From contig QILI01000019.1 of the NCBI GenBank assembly GCA_003233305.1, forward strand, positions 1 to 45,011: DNA of 45,011 bases, in the 5' to 3' direction. Positions 1 through 8,589 of this stretch are shown piece after piece; the first letter of the stretch is position 1, and each line of letters starts with the position of its first letter. The position numbers and the translations under genes are program-made. The notes beneath the pieces were generated by a model, which was given only the letters and a program-made list of their open reading frames with translations, had not been told where the DNA came from and did no database searches. The DNA is from Mizugakiibacter sp. GTDB taxonomy: Bacteria > Pseudomonadota > Gammaproteobacteria > Xanthomonadales > Rhodanobacteraceae.

Positions 1-98
1 GTGGGACTTGATGAACGCGGGCGACCGGAATCTCTGGACGCTGGACGCGGAGATTTCACTGCGATACAAGCGCTTAGTATTATCTTGGTATTATGTAG

Positions 99-128
99 TT
101 GCGTAGTGCCATGGCTCGCAAGTACAAT
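99..128 (+). promoter_or_regulatory. Putative sigma-70 promoter of tRNA-fMet and the rimP-nusA-infB operon
   Basis: A -35-like TTGCGT (99-104) is followed after 18 bases by a -10-like TACAAT (123-128). Transcription would start near 135, just before the mature tRNA 5' end at 141. Position and match are good for a stable-RNA promoter. No gene was recognised in the 98 bases upstream of it. The assignment is by eye only. Confidence 0.5.
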
Positions 129-140
129 GCCCAACTCCGG

Positions 141-217
<77 letters not shown>

Positions 218-232
218 GACTTTCTGAACAAG

Positions 233-257
233 AAAGCCTCCTCGTGAGGCTTTTTTA
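233..257 (+). terminator. Intrinsic terminator after tRNA-fMet
   Basis: An 8-bp perfect stem (AAAGCCTC with GAGGCTTT) closes a 5-base loop and runs into a T tract. It lies 16 bases after the tRNA CCA end. It should release much of the tRNA transcript before rimP. Confidence 0.85.
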
Positions 258-322
258 TTAGCCGATATCGCCGTATGGTGAGGGTGTCGTGGCTGTTGAA
301 TCGCTCACGGGGCTACATGGAC

Positions 323-345
323 AGGGCGGCATCGCCCTTTTTTTA
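323..345 (+). terminator. Second intrinsic terminator or attenuator just before rimP
   Basis: A 6-bp stem (AGGGCG with CGCCCT) closes a GCAT tetraloop and is followed by T339-344. It ends about six bases before the first possible rimP start. A terminator in this spot makes sense only if transcription into the operon depends on read-through or antitermination. I saw no convincing promoter between it and rimP. Confidence 0.7.
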
Positions 346-350
346 TTTGC

Positions 351-902
351 GTGGAAGGAACATTGGATACGTTGGCACTCAAACATAGTATTACTCCTAC
401 TCTTAATGACATGAACATTGAGTGTCTGGGGGTTGATTGGTCGCCGCAGGGGCGAGGTGGGGTGTTGCGTGTCTATATTGAAGTCGCCGACCAGGAAGTT
501 ACCCTGGAAGATTGCGAGCGTGCCAGCCGAGAGATTTCGGCATTGCTGGATGTAGAAGACCCGATATCGAGTACTTATGCTCTGGAAGTTTCCTCGCCCG
601 GGTTAGATCGGCCGCTATTCGAGGTGGCTCATTTCAGCCGGTTTATTGGCAATGAGGCCAAGGTTACCCTCAAGTTTCCTGTACAAGGTCGTCGTCGGTT
701 GCGTGGGAATATCATCGAGGTGGAGGGTGAACGCATTCGTTTCGATGTTGACGGCAAGCCATTCGAAGTTGAAGCCAACATGATCGAGCATGCCCACCTG
801 ATACCTGATTGGGATGCTCTGGGTTACCAACCTTCACCAAAAGGTGGGCGTGGGCAGGGTTCGGGTAAAGTACCGCGTGCCAAAAGTGCAAAAATCAAGT
901 AG
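351..902 (+). CDS. rimP: Ribosome maturation factor RimP
   Basis: RimP is a cytoplasmic factor needed for 30S subunit maturation. The protein shows the family pattern: an N-terminal alpha/beta domain with LGVDWSPQGRGGVLRVYIE, the YALEVSSPGLDRPL motif near the middle, and a C-terminal SH3-like part. The last 25 or so residues form a Gly/Lys-rich tail (KGGRGQGSGK) longer than in E. coli. The start is uncertain: GTG 351 has no ribosome binding site because a terminator T tract precedes it, whereas GGAAGGA at 353-359 could serve TTG 363 or TTG 372. Alignment to E. coli RimP fits any of these. It leads nusA by 34 bases, the conserved gammaproteobacterial order. Confidence 0.93.
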   Translation: MEGTLDTLALKHSITPTLNDMNIECLGVDWSPQGRGGVLRVYIEVADQEVTLEDCERASREISALLDVEDPISSTYALEVSSPGLDRPLFEVAHFSRFIGNEAKVTLKFPVQGRRRLRGNIIEVEGERIRFDVDGKPFEVEANMIEHAHLIPDWDALGYQPSPKGGRGQGSGKVPRAKSAKIK

Positions 903-936
903 CCGAGTGCCTGAGGTATTCGGAGGAGTGACGGTA

Positions 937-2454
937 ATGAGTAAAGAATTGATGCTGGTTGTTGATGCGGTTGCCAATGAAAAAGGCGTTGACCGTGCTG
1001 TGATTTTTGAAACGCTCGAGGCAGCGTTGGCATCAGCAGCAAAAAAGCGTTATCACGATCAGGACGTAACGATTCGCGTCAGCGTTGATCGCAGCAGCGG
1101 CGAGTATGAAACTTACCGCTGCTGGGAGATTGTTGCCGACGATATCGTTATGGAATCGCCAGAGAGACAACTGCGATTGATGGATGCGGTCGATGAACGG
1201 GAGGATGCCCAGGTTGGTGAATATATCGAGGAGCGCATTGAAAATGCCGCCTTCGGTCGTATTGCCGCCCAGGCCGCCAAGCAGGTCATTGTACAAAGGG
1301 TGCGTGAAGCGGAGCGGGCATTAGTCGTAGAGGCCTATCAGGACCGCATCGGTGAGTTGGTGACCGGGACAGTCAAACGTGTCGAACGCGGCAACATTTT
1401 TCTCGATCTTGGTGGCAATGTGGAAGCCTTCATTCCTCGCGAACATGCGATTCCCAGAGAAACGGTGAGGGTGGGTGATCGTCTGCGCGGGTATTTGGAA
1501 GAGGTACGTGCCGAGACTCGGGGGCCGCAATTGTTTATCTCCCGGACGGCACCCGAGTTCATGATTGCCCTGTTCAACCTGGAAGTGCCGGAGGTTGGGC
1601 AGGGACTGGTTGAAATCAAGGCCTGCGCTCGGGATCCGGGCGACCGTGCCAAAATTGCCGTGTTAGCCCACGATAAGCGTACCGACCCCATTGGTGCCTG
1701 CATCGGTATGCGGGGTTCGCGGGTGCAGGCCGTTGCCAATGAACTTAATGGTGAACGGGTGGACATTGTGCTGTGGAATGAGAATCCGGCGCAGTTCGTG
1801 ATCAATGCCATGGCTCCGGCGCAGGTCGAATCCATTGTTGTGGATGAAGAGCGCAAATCCATGGATATTGCCGTACCCGAAGCGGAACTATCCAAGGCCA
1901 TTGGCCGTGGCGGTCAGAATGTCCGGCTGGCCAGCAAACTGGCTGTCTGGCAACTCAATGTGATGACCCAAGCTGATGTGCAGGCGAAGACTGAAATTGA
2001 ACAGAAGGCAGCACTCGAGTTGTTCATGCAACGTCTGGAAGTGGATGCGGAAATCTCTCAGATTCTGGTTCAGGAGGGCTTTTCTACCGTTGAGGAAATT
2101 GCCTATGTGCCCAGTGCTGAGCTGCTTGCGGTTGAAGGTTTCGATGAGGATATCGTCGAGGAACTGCGTGCCCGAGCCCGTGATGCACTGCTTACCGAAG
2201 CATTGGCTGCAGAAGAGACGATCGAGGAACACAAGCCTTCCGATGAACTTCTGCAAATGGATGGTATGGACGATCAATTGGCTTACATACTTGCCGAAAG
2301 AGAAGTTACCACCGTCGAGAATCTTGCCGACCTTGCTGTCGACGACCTGATCGATATCGAGGATATGGATGAAGAACGCGCCGCAGCTCTGATTATGGCT
2401 GCGCGCGCGCCAATGATCGCCGAACTCGAACAGGCGGCCGCCAAGATTGGCTGA
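937..2454 (+). CDS. nusA: Transcription termination/antitermination protein NusA
   Basis: NusA binds RNA polymerase and modulates pausing, termination and antitermination. At 505 residues it has the family layout: N-terminal RNAP-binding domain ([18 protein letters not shown]), S1 domain around residues 135-200 ([18 protein letters not shown]), two KH domains ([14 protein letters not shown] and [12 protein letters not shown]), and two acidic C-terminal repeats as in E. coli. ATG 937 is chosen because GGAGGAG lies at 922-928 and the N-terminus matches the family; an in-frame extension upstream would run through rimP. NusA is known to influence expression of its own operon in E. coli, which fits the terminators upstream. 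Confidence 0.97.
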   Translation: MSKELMLVVDAVANEKGVDRAVIFETLEAALASAAKKRYHDQDVTIRVSVDRSSGEYETYRCWEIVADDIVMESPERQLRLMDAVDEREDAQVGEYIEERIENAAFGRIAAQAAKQVIVQRVREAERALVVEAYQDRIGELVTGTVKRVERGNIFLDLGGNVEAFIPREHAIPRETVRVGDRLRGYLEEVRAETRGPQLFISRTAPEFMIALFNLEVPEVGQGLVEIKACARDPGDRAKIAVLAHDKRTDPIGACIGMRGSRVQAVANELNGERVDIVLWNENPAQFVINAMAPAQVESIVVDEERKSMDIAVPEAELSKAIGRGGQNVRLASKLAVWQLNVMTQADVQAKTEIEQKAALELFMQRLEVDAEISQILVQEGFSTVEEIAYVPSAELLAVEGFDEDIVEELRARARDALLTEALAAEETIEEHKPSDELLQMDGMDDQLAYILAEREVTTVENLADLAVDDLIDIEDMDEERAAALIMAARAPMIAELEQAAAKIG

Positions 2455-2522
2455 GGCGCATAGGGCGCAAAATTGACGCGTTTTCTTTATGCGTCGGGAC
2501 GGGAATGCGGAGAAGTACCACG

Positions 2523-5207
2523 ATGTCGGATGTGACCATCAATCAATTGTCCACGTTACTCAACCTGCCTGCGGACAAGTTGTTGGAACAGCTGGCCGAG
2601 GCCGGCATGAAATTCGATAGCCCGGACCAGGTTGTCAGCAGTACCGAGAAGTTGAAGTTGCTGGGTTTTCTGCGTCGTACTCACGGCAAGGGCAGTGTCG
2701 GTTCTGTCGATGAAACCGCACCGCGCCAAGTAACCCTGAAGCGTCGCAAGGTCAGTGAGCTCAAGGTTTCAGCGGGGACGGGACCGGGACGTGCTGGAGC
2801 GACCAAGACAGTTGCTGTCGAGGTCCGGGCGCGCAGGACTTACGTCAAGCGCAGCGTGATTACTGCAGAGTCTGAGCTTGATCAGGATCGGGAGAAGGCT
2901 CAGCGTAAACTCGACGAGTCACTCGCCGAACGTGCCCGCGAGGAGGCCGAGCGCGCTGCAGTCGTGCGTAAACGTCAGGAAGAAGAAGCGGCAAAACTCC
3001 ATGCTGAGGAAGTAGCACGTGAGCGTGTCGAACAAGAACGTCTGGAGGTTGAACGTCGCGCTGAGGCCGAGGCAATGGCCAAACAGGCTGAAGCAGAAAG
3101 TAATATTCCGGTGGTGGATACGCCACAAGTTCCAGTAGCGTTACCGCCAGAGGTCGGGGAAAGTCCCAGGAAAGTAGCCAAACAAGCCGAAAAACAGCCC
3201 AGTCAAAAGCGCCATACCCGGCATGGCAATACCAGTGAGGCTCCGAAGGATAGCAAATCACGACATCACCGTGGTGCTGAGCGCGGCTCACGACGTTCGG
3301 CGGAGGCTGCTGGGCGGTTTGCAACCGGCCAACTCCATCTGACCGCTGAAGAGCGGGCTCGCCGTGGTGCCGGTCGCAAGAAAGGTCGGCGTTCGGCTGA
3401 TCTGGACAAGCTTAGCGCACAGCATGGTTTCTCCAAGCCGATTGTTCCCGTGGTCCGCGAAGTCCGTATTGGTGAGGCTATCGCAGTATCTGAACTGGCC
3501 CAGAAGATGGCTATCAAAGGTGCTGACGTGGTCAAGGCCTTGTTCAAAATGGGGGTCATGGCCACCATCAATGAGGTCGTCGACCACGACACTGCGGTTT
3601 TGGTGGTTCAGGAAATGGGTCATAAACCGATCCATGGTAACGAAGAAACTATGGAGCAGAAATTGGTTGACCGTATTGATCTGGGGAGTGGGGAAGAACA
3701 GTCCCGCCCCCCTGTGGTGACCATCATGGGCCATGTCGATCACGGCAAGACCTCACTGCTGGACCATATCCGTCAGACCCGGGTTACCGCCGGAGAGAGC
3801 GGCGGGATTACGCAACATATCGGCGCTTATTATGTAGAAACCAGCAAGGGTGTGATTACTTTTCTGGATACCCCCGGCCATGCGGCCTTTTCTTCAATGC
3901 GGGCTCGGGGAGCCAAAGTGACCGATATCGTAGTGCTGGTGGTCGCAGCCGATGATGGAGTCAAACCCCAGACTATTGAGGCCATCCAGCATGCCCGTGC
4001 TGCAGACGTTCCCTTGGTGGTGGCAGTCAACAAGATCGACAAGCCTGAAGCCAATATGGATAACGTCAAACAGGGACTTGTGCAGCAGGAGGTTGTACCT
4101 GAGGACTGGGGTGGCGATGTGCAGTTCATTCCGGTATCGGCCAAGACGGGTGAAGGTATTGATGACCTGCTCGGCGCAATTTCAATGCAGGCGGAGCTTA
4201 TGGAGCTCAAGGCGGTGGTCGAGGCTCATGCCAGCGGCACCGTCGTCGAGTCCAGTCTGGATAAGGGCCGTGGTCCGGTTGCCACAATACTGGTGCAACG
4301 GGGCTTGTTGAAGAAAGGGGATTTCATGGTCTGCGGAATCGAGTTTGGCCGGGTACGGGCCTTGTTCGACGCTGCTGGTAAGCAGATTGTAGAAGCCGGT
4401 CCTTCAATTCCCGTGCAGGTTCTCGGTCTGTCCGGGGTTCCCGAAGCTGGGGACGATTTTGTGGTCGTGGCCGATGAACGTCTGGCCAAGAATGTAGCAT
4501 CTGAACGGGATACTGCACGTCGTGAGAGCCGTTTGGTCCGCCAGGCTAACCGTCTCGAAGACATCATGGCCAGGATGGGCCAGGGTGAAGGCCAGCAGGT
4601 ACTCAATATCCTGATTAAAGCCGGCGTACAAGGATCGGTCGAGGCCTTGCGTGAGGCGCTTGGCAGTATCGGCAATGAGCAGGTCAAGGTAAACGTCATT
4701 GCATCCGGGGTCGGTGGTATCACCGAATCCGATGCGACTCTCGCCGTCGCAACCAATGCGTTGGTGATAGGTTTCAATGTTCGTGCTGATGCCAGCGCTC
4801 GCAAGGTTATCGACGCCAATGGCCTGGATGTTCGGTATTTCTCGATTATCTATGAAGTAATTGACCAGGTGACCCAGGCCGCTTCGGGTCTATTAAGCAT
4901 GGAGATTCGCGAAGAAATTATCGGTACTGCCGAGGTTCGGGATGTGTTCCGAAGCTCCAAGTTCGGCTCCGTGGCTGGCTGCATGGTCGTCGAGGGCATC
5001 ATCAAACGTCACAAGCCCATTCGGGTCCTACGCGACAACACGGTTATTTTTGAGGGTGAACTCGAATCGTTGCGGCGTTTCAAAGAATTGGTTGTTGAAG
5101 TACGCAGCAACATGGAGTGCGGGGTTGCCGTCAAGCAATACAATGATGTTCGCCCTGGCGACAAGATTGAATGTTTCGAACGGACCGAGGTAGCACGCTC
5201 ACTTTGA
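2523..5207 (+). CDS. infB: Translation initiation factor IF-2
   Basis: IF-2 is the GTPase that positions fMet-tRNA on the 30S subunit and promotes subunit joining. The 894-residue protein has an N-terminal IF2_N domain ([20 protein letters not shown]), a long charged Ala/Glu/Arg-rich linker to about residue 290, a second IF2_N-like segment, then the G domain with P-loop GHVDHGKT at 403-410, DTPGHAAF and NKID, and domains II-IV. ATG 2523 is preferred over the in-frame ATG at 2505: GGAGAAG (2509-2515) is well placed for it and the N-terminus then matches E. coli IF-2. Its natural substrate is made by the tRNA-fMet gene heading the cluster. Confidence 0.97.
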   Translation: MSDVTINQLSTLLNLPADKLLEQLAEAGMKFDSPDQVVSSTEKLKLLGFLRRTHGKGSVGSVDETAPRQVTLKRRKVSELKVSAGTGPGRAGATKTVAVEVRARRTYVKRSVITAESELDQDREKAQRKLDESLAERAREEAERAAVVRKRQEEEAAKLHAEEVARERVEQERLEVERRAEAEAMAKQAEAESNIPVVDTPQVPVALPPEVGESPRKVAKQAEKQPSQKRHTRHGNTSEAPKDSKSRHHRGAERGSRRSAEAAGRFATGQLHLTAEERARRGAGRKKGRRSADLDKLSAQHGFSKPIVPVVREVRIGEAIAVSELAQKMAIKGADVVKALFKMGVMATINEVVDHDTAVLVVQEMGHKPIHGNEETMEQKLVDRIDLGSGEEQSRPPVVTIMGHVDHGKTSLLDHIRQTRVTAGESGGITQHIGAYYVETSKGVITFLDTPGHAAFSSMRARGAKVTDIVVLVVAADDGVKPQTIEAIQHARAADVPLVVAVNKIDKPEANMDNVKQGLVQQEVVPEDWGGDVQFIPVSAKTGEGIDDLLGAISMQAELMELKAVVEAHASGTVVESSLDKGRGPVATILVQRGLLKKGDFMVCGIEFGRVRALFDAAGKQIVEAGPSIPVQVLGLSGVPEAGDDFVVVADERLAKNVASERDTARRESRLVRQANRLEDIMARMGQGEGQQVLNILIKAGVQGSVEALREALGSIGNEQVKVNVIASGVGGITESDATLAVATNALVIGFNVRADASARKVIDANGLDVRYFSIIYEVIDQVTQAASGLLSMEIREEIIGTAEVRDVFRSSKFGSVAGCMVVEGIIKRHKPIRVLRDNTVIFEGELESLRRFKELVVEVRSNMECGVAVKQYNDVRPGDKIECFERTEVARSL

Positions 5208-5316
5208 ACGATGCGCTTATTCATTGCCTTGTCGGTTTTCTGACAACTTGTCGTACCATAGAGTCTGGTAGCAAGGATACGGGGCAGGTCAGGTTTTTAT
5301 GAATTTAAGGTGAGTT

Positions 5317-5415
5317 ATGGTTGCCTTTAACGGTTTTGCGCGGAAATTCGGATTACTGTCTGCGCCGGTGCAAGCAATACATCCATCATCCAGCAGGTTG
5401 CTGGTGGAGTCCTGA
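5317..5415 (+). CDS. Possible 32-residue leader peptide before rbfA (unrecognised)
   Basis: A short frame starts MVAFNGFARKFG and ends two bases before the rbfA ATG. It is preceded by a reasonable ribosome binding site (AAGGTGAG, 5307-5314) and contains the rbfA Shine-Dalgarno within its last codons. That geometry would allow translational coupling. A five-codon frame (MNLR) also starts at 5299. I recognise no family and cannot exclude chance. It occupies half of the 210-base infB-rbfA gap, in which no other gene was found. Confidence 0.25.
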   Translation: MVAFNGFARKFGLLSAPVQAIHPSSSRLLVES

Positions 5416-5417
5416 AT

Positions 5418-5777
5418 ATGCCGACTCATGGATATCAACGTAGAGATAGGGTAGGGGCCTTGCTGCGACGCGAGCTGGGTGTCCTGGTGCATGCAGCGGT
5501 GCGTGATCATGCGCTGCCGTCGGTGAGCGTTACCGATGTGGAAGTCACTCGGGATCTCGATTTTGCCAAGGTCTGGGTGGTTGCCTTGCTACCAGGTCAG
5601 TCGCATGCGGCGATTGACGCACTAAACCATATGGCTCCAGAGTTTCGGCATCAGCTATCGCAGCAGCTGCGGTATCTGCGCCGGGTGCCCGAGCTACGCT
5701 TCCATTACGATGAGTCACTGGATCGCGGCGAGCGAATCGATAAACTGTTGCGTGAAGATCCACAGAATCCAAGCTGA
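5418..5777 (+). CDS. rbfA: 30S ribosome-binding factor RbfA
   Basis: RbfA binds the 30S subunit near the 16S rRNA 5' helix during late maturation and cold adaptation. The 119-residue protein has the usual single KH-like fold: RRDRVGALLRREL at the N-terminus, VSVTDVEVTRDLDFAKVWV in the centre and the ELRFHYDESLDRGERIDKLL signature near the end. GGTGGAG about 9 bases upstream supports the ATG. It sits between infB and truB, and shares a ribosome-assembly theme with rimP at the other end of the operon. Confidence 0.96.
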   Translation: MPTHGYQRRDRVGALLRRELGVLVHAAVRDHALPSVSVTDVEVTRDLDFAKVWVVALLPGQSHAAIDALNHMAPEFRHQLSQQLRYLRRVPELRFHYDESLDRGERIDKLLREDPQNPS

Positions 5778-5818
5778 ATTTTTCTGTTATCTGCAATGAC
5801 AGCGCGAAGTTCAGGAGT

Positions 5819-6760
5819 ATGACCAGGAAAGCACGGGTAATGCGTGATGTGCATGGGCTGCTGTTGCTCGACAAGCCGCTTGGCCTGAGTTCGAACCGCG
5901 CTCTGCAACAAGTCCGTTGGTTATTTGGGGCCCGTCGCGCAGGACACACCGGCAGTCTGGACCCTTTAGCTACTGGACTGTTACCGCTGTGCTTTGGCGA
6001 GGCGACTAAAATCGCCGGTTACCTGCTTGGATCAAGCAAAGCCTATCTCGCAGAATGTTGCCTCGGGCAAACCACGAGCACAGATGATGGTGAAGGTGAA
6101 GTTATAGATGAGCAGCTGGTTCCACGATTGGAGGTGGGCCACATCGAAGTGTTGCTGCAAGAATTTACCGGTCGTATCCAACAGGTTCCACCCATCTACT
6201 CGGCATTGAAACAGGGCGGTGAGCCCCTTTACCGCAAGGCTCGACGGGGTGAGCAAGTCAAAGTTGCCGCACGTGAAGTTGAGATCCATCGACTCGATCT
6301 GGTAGCTATCGAAGAGCATCGATTACGCTTACACATCGAATGTGGGTCCGGTACCTACATTCGCTCGCTAGCCCGTGATATTGGCCAGCGTCTCGGTTGT
6401 GGGGCTCATCTTAGTGCCTTGCGGCGGATCTGGGTCGAGCCTTTTGACCAGCCGCGTATGTACACTCTGGAAGCTCTTGAGGCCTGTGCTGAGCAAGGTC
6501 CGCAAGCGCTTACAGCTTGCCTTTTGCCCATTCGCGAGGGGCTGGCACATTGGCCGCGATGGGTGCTTGCACCGGCACAGAGCATGGCGATTCGTGCCGG
6601 TAGAAAGGTCCGTGCACCCGAAGCTGCGCAGCCCGGAATGTGCCTGTTGGAAGATCGCCAGGGTGATCCACTAGCACTTGGGGACGTTTCCGTAACCGGT
6701 GAGATCCGGGTAGTACGAGGGTTTCACTTCAATGTTGCCAGGCAGGATGAAAATACTTGA
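5819..6760 (+). CDS. truB: tRNA pseudouridine(55) synthase TruB
   Basis: TruB makes pseudouridine 55 in the T-loop of tRNAs. The 313-residue protein carries GLLLLDKPLGLSSN and the catalytic motif GHTGSLDPLATGLLP. With this start the nucleophilic Asp falls at residue 48, the E. coli number. GGSYIRS-like CGSGTYIRSLARDIG and a C-terminal PUA-like region follow. An alternative start is ATG 5840, with AGGAAAG upstream, but residues 1-7 resemble the E. coli N-terminus. The stop codon lies inside a promoter for the next tRNA. The usual downstream gene rpsO is not present here. Confidence 0.95.
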   Translation: MTRKARVMRDVHGLLLLDKPLGLSSNRALQQVRWLFGARRAGHTGSLDPLATGLLPLCFGEATKIAGYLLGSSKAYLAECCLGQTTSTDDGEGEVIDEQLVPRLEVGHIEVLLQEFTGRIQQVPPIYSALKQGGEPLYRKARRGEQVKVAAREVEIHRLDLVAIEEHRLRLHIECGSGTYIRSLARDIGQRLGCGAHLSALRRIWVEPFDQPRMYTLEALEACAEQGPQALTACLLPIREGLAHWPRWVLAPAQSMAIRAGRKVRAPEAAQPGMCLLEDRQGDPLALGDVSVTGEIRVVRGFHFNVARQDENT

Positions 6761-6785
6761 CGCTACTACTGCGTACCGCAATAAT
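6757..6785 (+). promoter_or_regulatory. Sigma-70 promoter for tRNA-Arg
   Basis: TTGACG (6757-6762) is separated by exactly 17 bases from AATAAT (6780-6785), each a five-of-six match to consensus. The predicted start near 6792 gives a leader of about 37 bases before the tRNA. The -35 box overlaps the truB stop codon (6758-6760). Confidence 0.65.
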
Positions 6786-6828
6786 TACGGGCTCCCGCCG
6801 GTTGTGCCGTTGCCTTCCCGCGGGCTGT

Positions 6829-6905
6829 GCGCCCGTAGCTCAGTTGGATAGAGTACCAGGCTACGAACTTGGGGGTCGGGAGTTCGAATCTCTCCGGGCG
6901 CACCA
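6829..6905 (+). tRNA. tRNA-Arg (ACG anticodon)
   Basis: The acceptor stem GCGCCCG pairs with CGGGCGC, followed by discriminator A and an encoded CCA. The anticodon loop CTACGAA gives ACG at 6863-6865, which becomes ICG after A34 deamination. D arm (GCTCAGTTGGATAGAG) and T arm (GGTTCGAATC-like AGTTCGAATC) are typical. Length is 77 bases. It closely resembles E. coli tRNA-Arg(ACG). Confidence 0.96.
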
Positions 6906-6917
6906 TTATAAATACCG

Positions 6918-6953
6918 ATGGGTCAATGAGTTAAAATCATTGGCCCATTTTTT
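6918..6953 (+). terminator. Intrinsic terminator after tRNA-Arg
   Basis: A 12-bp stem with one wobble pair (ATGGGTCAATGA with TCATTGGCCCAT) closes a 6-7-base A/T-rich loop and ends in six Ts. It lies 13 bases past the tRNA. Confidence 0.9.
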
Positions 6954-7009
6954 ATGAATTTTCCCATATCACCTATACAGAGTTGCCGGTTGACATAACA
7001 ACGGGATCC

Positions 7010-7191
7010 TGCAAGCAATCCCCATGGGTCGCTACGGTGACATGGTTGCCGGATCAGTGCGTTTACGGCATCGGCCCCCGCTGACCCCGATACTTTAGGG
7101 AAGTTCGAGAGACCTACTGCGCATACTGATTGCGGTGTCGTGCGCTCATTTCACGACTCCTTGCACTCGGCCCGCTCGGGACGGTTTTTTT
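7010..7191 (+). ncRNA. Candidate small structured RNA in the tRNA-Arg/ABC-importer gap
   Basis: This part of the 350-base gap (6954-7303) has no gene but several hairpins. CCATG/CATGG with inner TCGC/GTGA and a TACG loop lies at 7022-7045. A perfect GTCGTG/CACGAC hairpin lies at 7137-7157. A stem with one mismatch at 7167-7184 is followed by seven Ts, which would make a terminator. A consensus TTGACA sits at 6990-6995, but the -10 at the right spacing (AAGCAA) is poor. It matches no RNA family I recognise; an upstream leader or chance are alternatives. Confidence 0.3.
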
Positions 7192-7210
7192 GTCTTGATG
7201 GGGGGGCTAC

Positions 7211-7238
7211 TTTACGGAACCATGTTATCAGCTACAAT
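7211..7238 (+). promoter_or_regulatory. Putative promoter of the ABC importer operon
   Basis: TTTACG (7211-7216) and TACAAT (7233-7238) are 16 bases apart. Transcription would start near 7245 and give a leader of about 60 bases before the binding-protein gene. It lies just after the T tract that ends the candidate small RNA. Confidence 0.4.
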
Positions 7239-7303
7239 CCAATTCAGGCTTAGTTAAGCTCAAAGGTACATACACCAACTTTATCAACCGTAGGTGGTGA
7301 CCC

Positions 7304-8542
7304 ATGAATATCTCGTATCGTTGCAAGATAGGCATTTCCCTGATCGCGAGCTTGGGGCTCGCTCTGTTTATGAGTGGCGCTTGGGCTGCTTCCTATTCGG
7401 GAGTTGTCAAGGTGGGGCTTTCGACCTCCTTGTCCGGGGCCGCTGCATCGTTGGGCCAAAGTGGCAAGAAAGGCATAGAACTGGCCATTGCGGAGTTGAA
7501 TGCCAAAGGGGGCTTGCTGGGCAAACAGGTCAAGCTGGTCAGTGTGGATGACCAATTGAGCCCCGCCACAGGCGTCACGAATGTCCGCAACTTTATTCTG
7601 GAAGACAATGTCGCAGCTATTTTCGGACCCGTGAGCAGTTCGGTGGCCGCAGCCGAGGAAGGCATTGCAGCGCAATATCACGTACCGATCTTCTTTTTCA
7701 TATCCAATGATGTGGATCTGACCACCAAACATTTTACTAAGTACGCGTTCCAGGTGGTTCCCAATACTTATATGGAACCGCACGCGGTGGCGGCATACAT
7801 GATCAAGAAAGGCTGGAGTAGGTACGATACCATCAGCCCGAACTACAGCTTTGGTCGCAGCACAGTCAAACAGTTTCTGGCTGGGATGAAAAAGTACGGA
7901 GCCAACATCAACATCGTTGGTCAGCAATGGCCCAAGTTGGGTGAGAGTGACTACACAAACTACATCCCCGCAATCCTCTCCAAGCACCCTGACGCGGTGT
8001 TCTCAGGACTCTATGGGGGTGATTTGATCACCTTCACGAAGCAGGCGAAGGGCTTCGACTTTTTCAAGAAAATACATAATAATTTTTACGCATTGTTTAC
8101 GATGGGAGCTCTGAAAGCACTGGGTAAGGATGCCCCGGTTGGCGTAATTGCTGCCAACAGAGCACCGTTCTACGCTATTCACACCCCGGGTATGAGCCTT
8201 TTCTCCACGGCTTATCACAACAAATATGGCGAGTGGCCAAGTTCCTGGGCGGTCATGGGTTACACCGCCGTTCAGACTTGGAGCCAGGGGGTGGAAAAGG
8301 CGCACTCGTTGGCTGGCAACAAGGTTTCGGCGGCACTGAGTGGCGCCACTGTAAAGACTATTCGCGGCCCTATTTACCTACGTGCTTGTGACCATCAGGG
8401 AGACGTGCGCGAATACGTCGGGACGTTGTCGCAAAAGATCAATCCCAAGTATGGCTTCCGGGTGATGGATCACGTCTATGCACCTAATCCGAAGAAGATC
8501 ATGATGACCTGTGCGCAAACTCTTGCGATGCAGCCTCACTGA
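7304..8542 (+). CDS. ABC importer periplasmic substrate-binding protein (LivK/UrtA-like, HAAT family)
   Basis: This is the periplasmic receptor of a branched-chain-amino-acid-type ABC importer. The 412-residue precursor has a clear signal peptide (lysine at 8, hydrophobic segment to about residue 26, likely cleavage after AWA at 28). The mature part starts with VKVGLSTSLSGAAASLGQSG, the type I periplasmic-binding fold opening that contacts the ligand, followed by GIELAIAELNAKGG and IFGPVSSSVAAA. AGGTGGTG precedes the ATG. It heads a five-gene set with all importer parts. HAAT-family receptors bind leucine-type amino acids, amides, urea or aromatic acids; I cannot tell the ligand from sequence. 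Confidence 0.9.
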   Translation: MNISYRCKIGISLIASLGLALFMSGAWAASYSGVVKVGLSTSLSGAAASLGQSGKKGIELAIAELNAKGGLLGKQVKLVSVDDQLSPATGVTNVRNFILEDNVAAIFGPVSSSVAAAEEGIAAQYHVPIFFFISNDVDLTTKHFTKYAFQVVPNTYMEPHAVAAYMIKKGWSRYDTISPNYSFGRSTVKQFLAGMKKYGANINIVGQQWPKLGESDYTNYIPAILSKHPDAVFSGLYGGDLITFTKQAKGFDFFKKIHNNFYALFTMGALKALGKDAPVGVIAANRAPFYAIHTPGMSLFSTAYHNKYGEWPSSWAVMGYTAVQTWSQGVEKAHSLAGNKVSAALSGATVKTIRGPIYLRACDHQGDVREYVGTLSQKINPKYGFRVMDHVYAPNPKKIMMTCAQTLAMQPH

Positions 8543-8589
8543 CCGATACGAGGAATGTACGGCTCGCTGAACACGGGAGTGATGACAGT

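Noticed and set aside
6757-6957. An open frame over tRNA-Arg
   Set aside because: It reads through the tRNA and terminator and begins inside truB; no homology visible.
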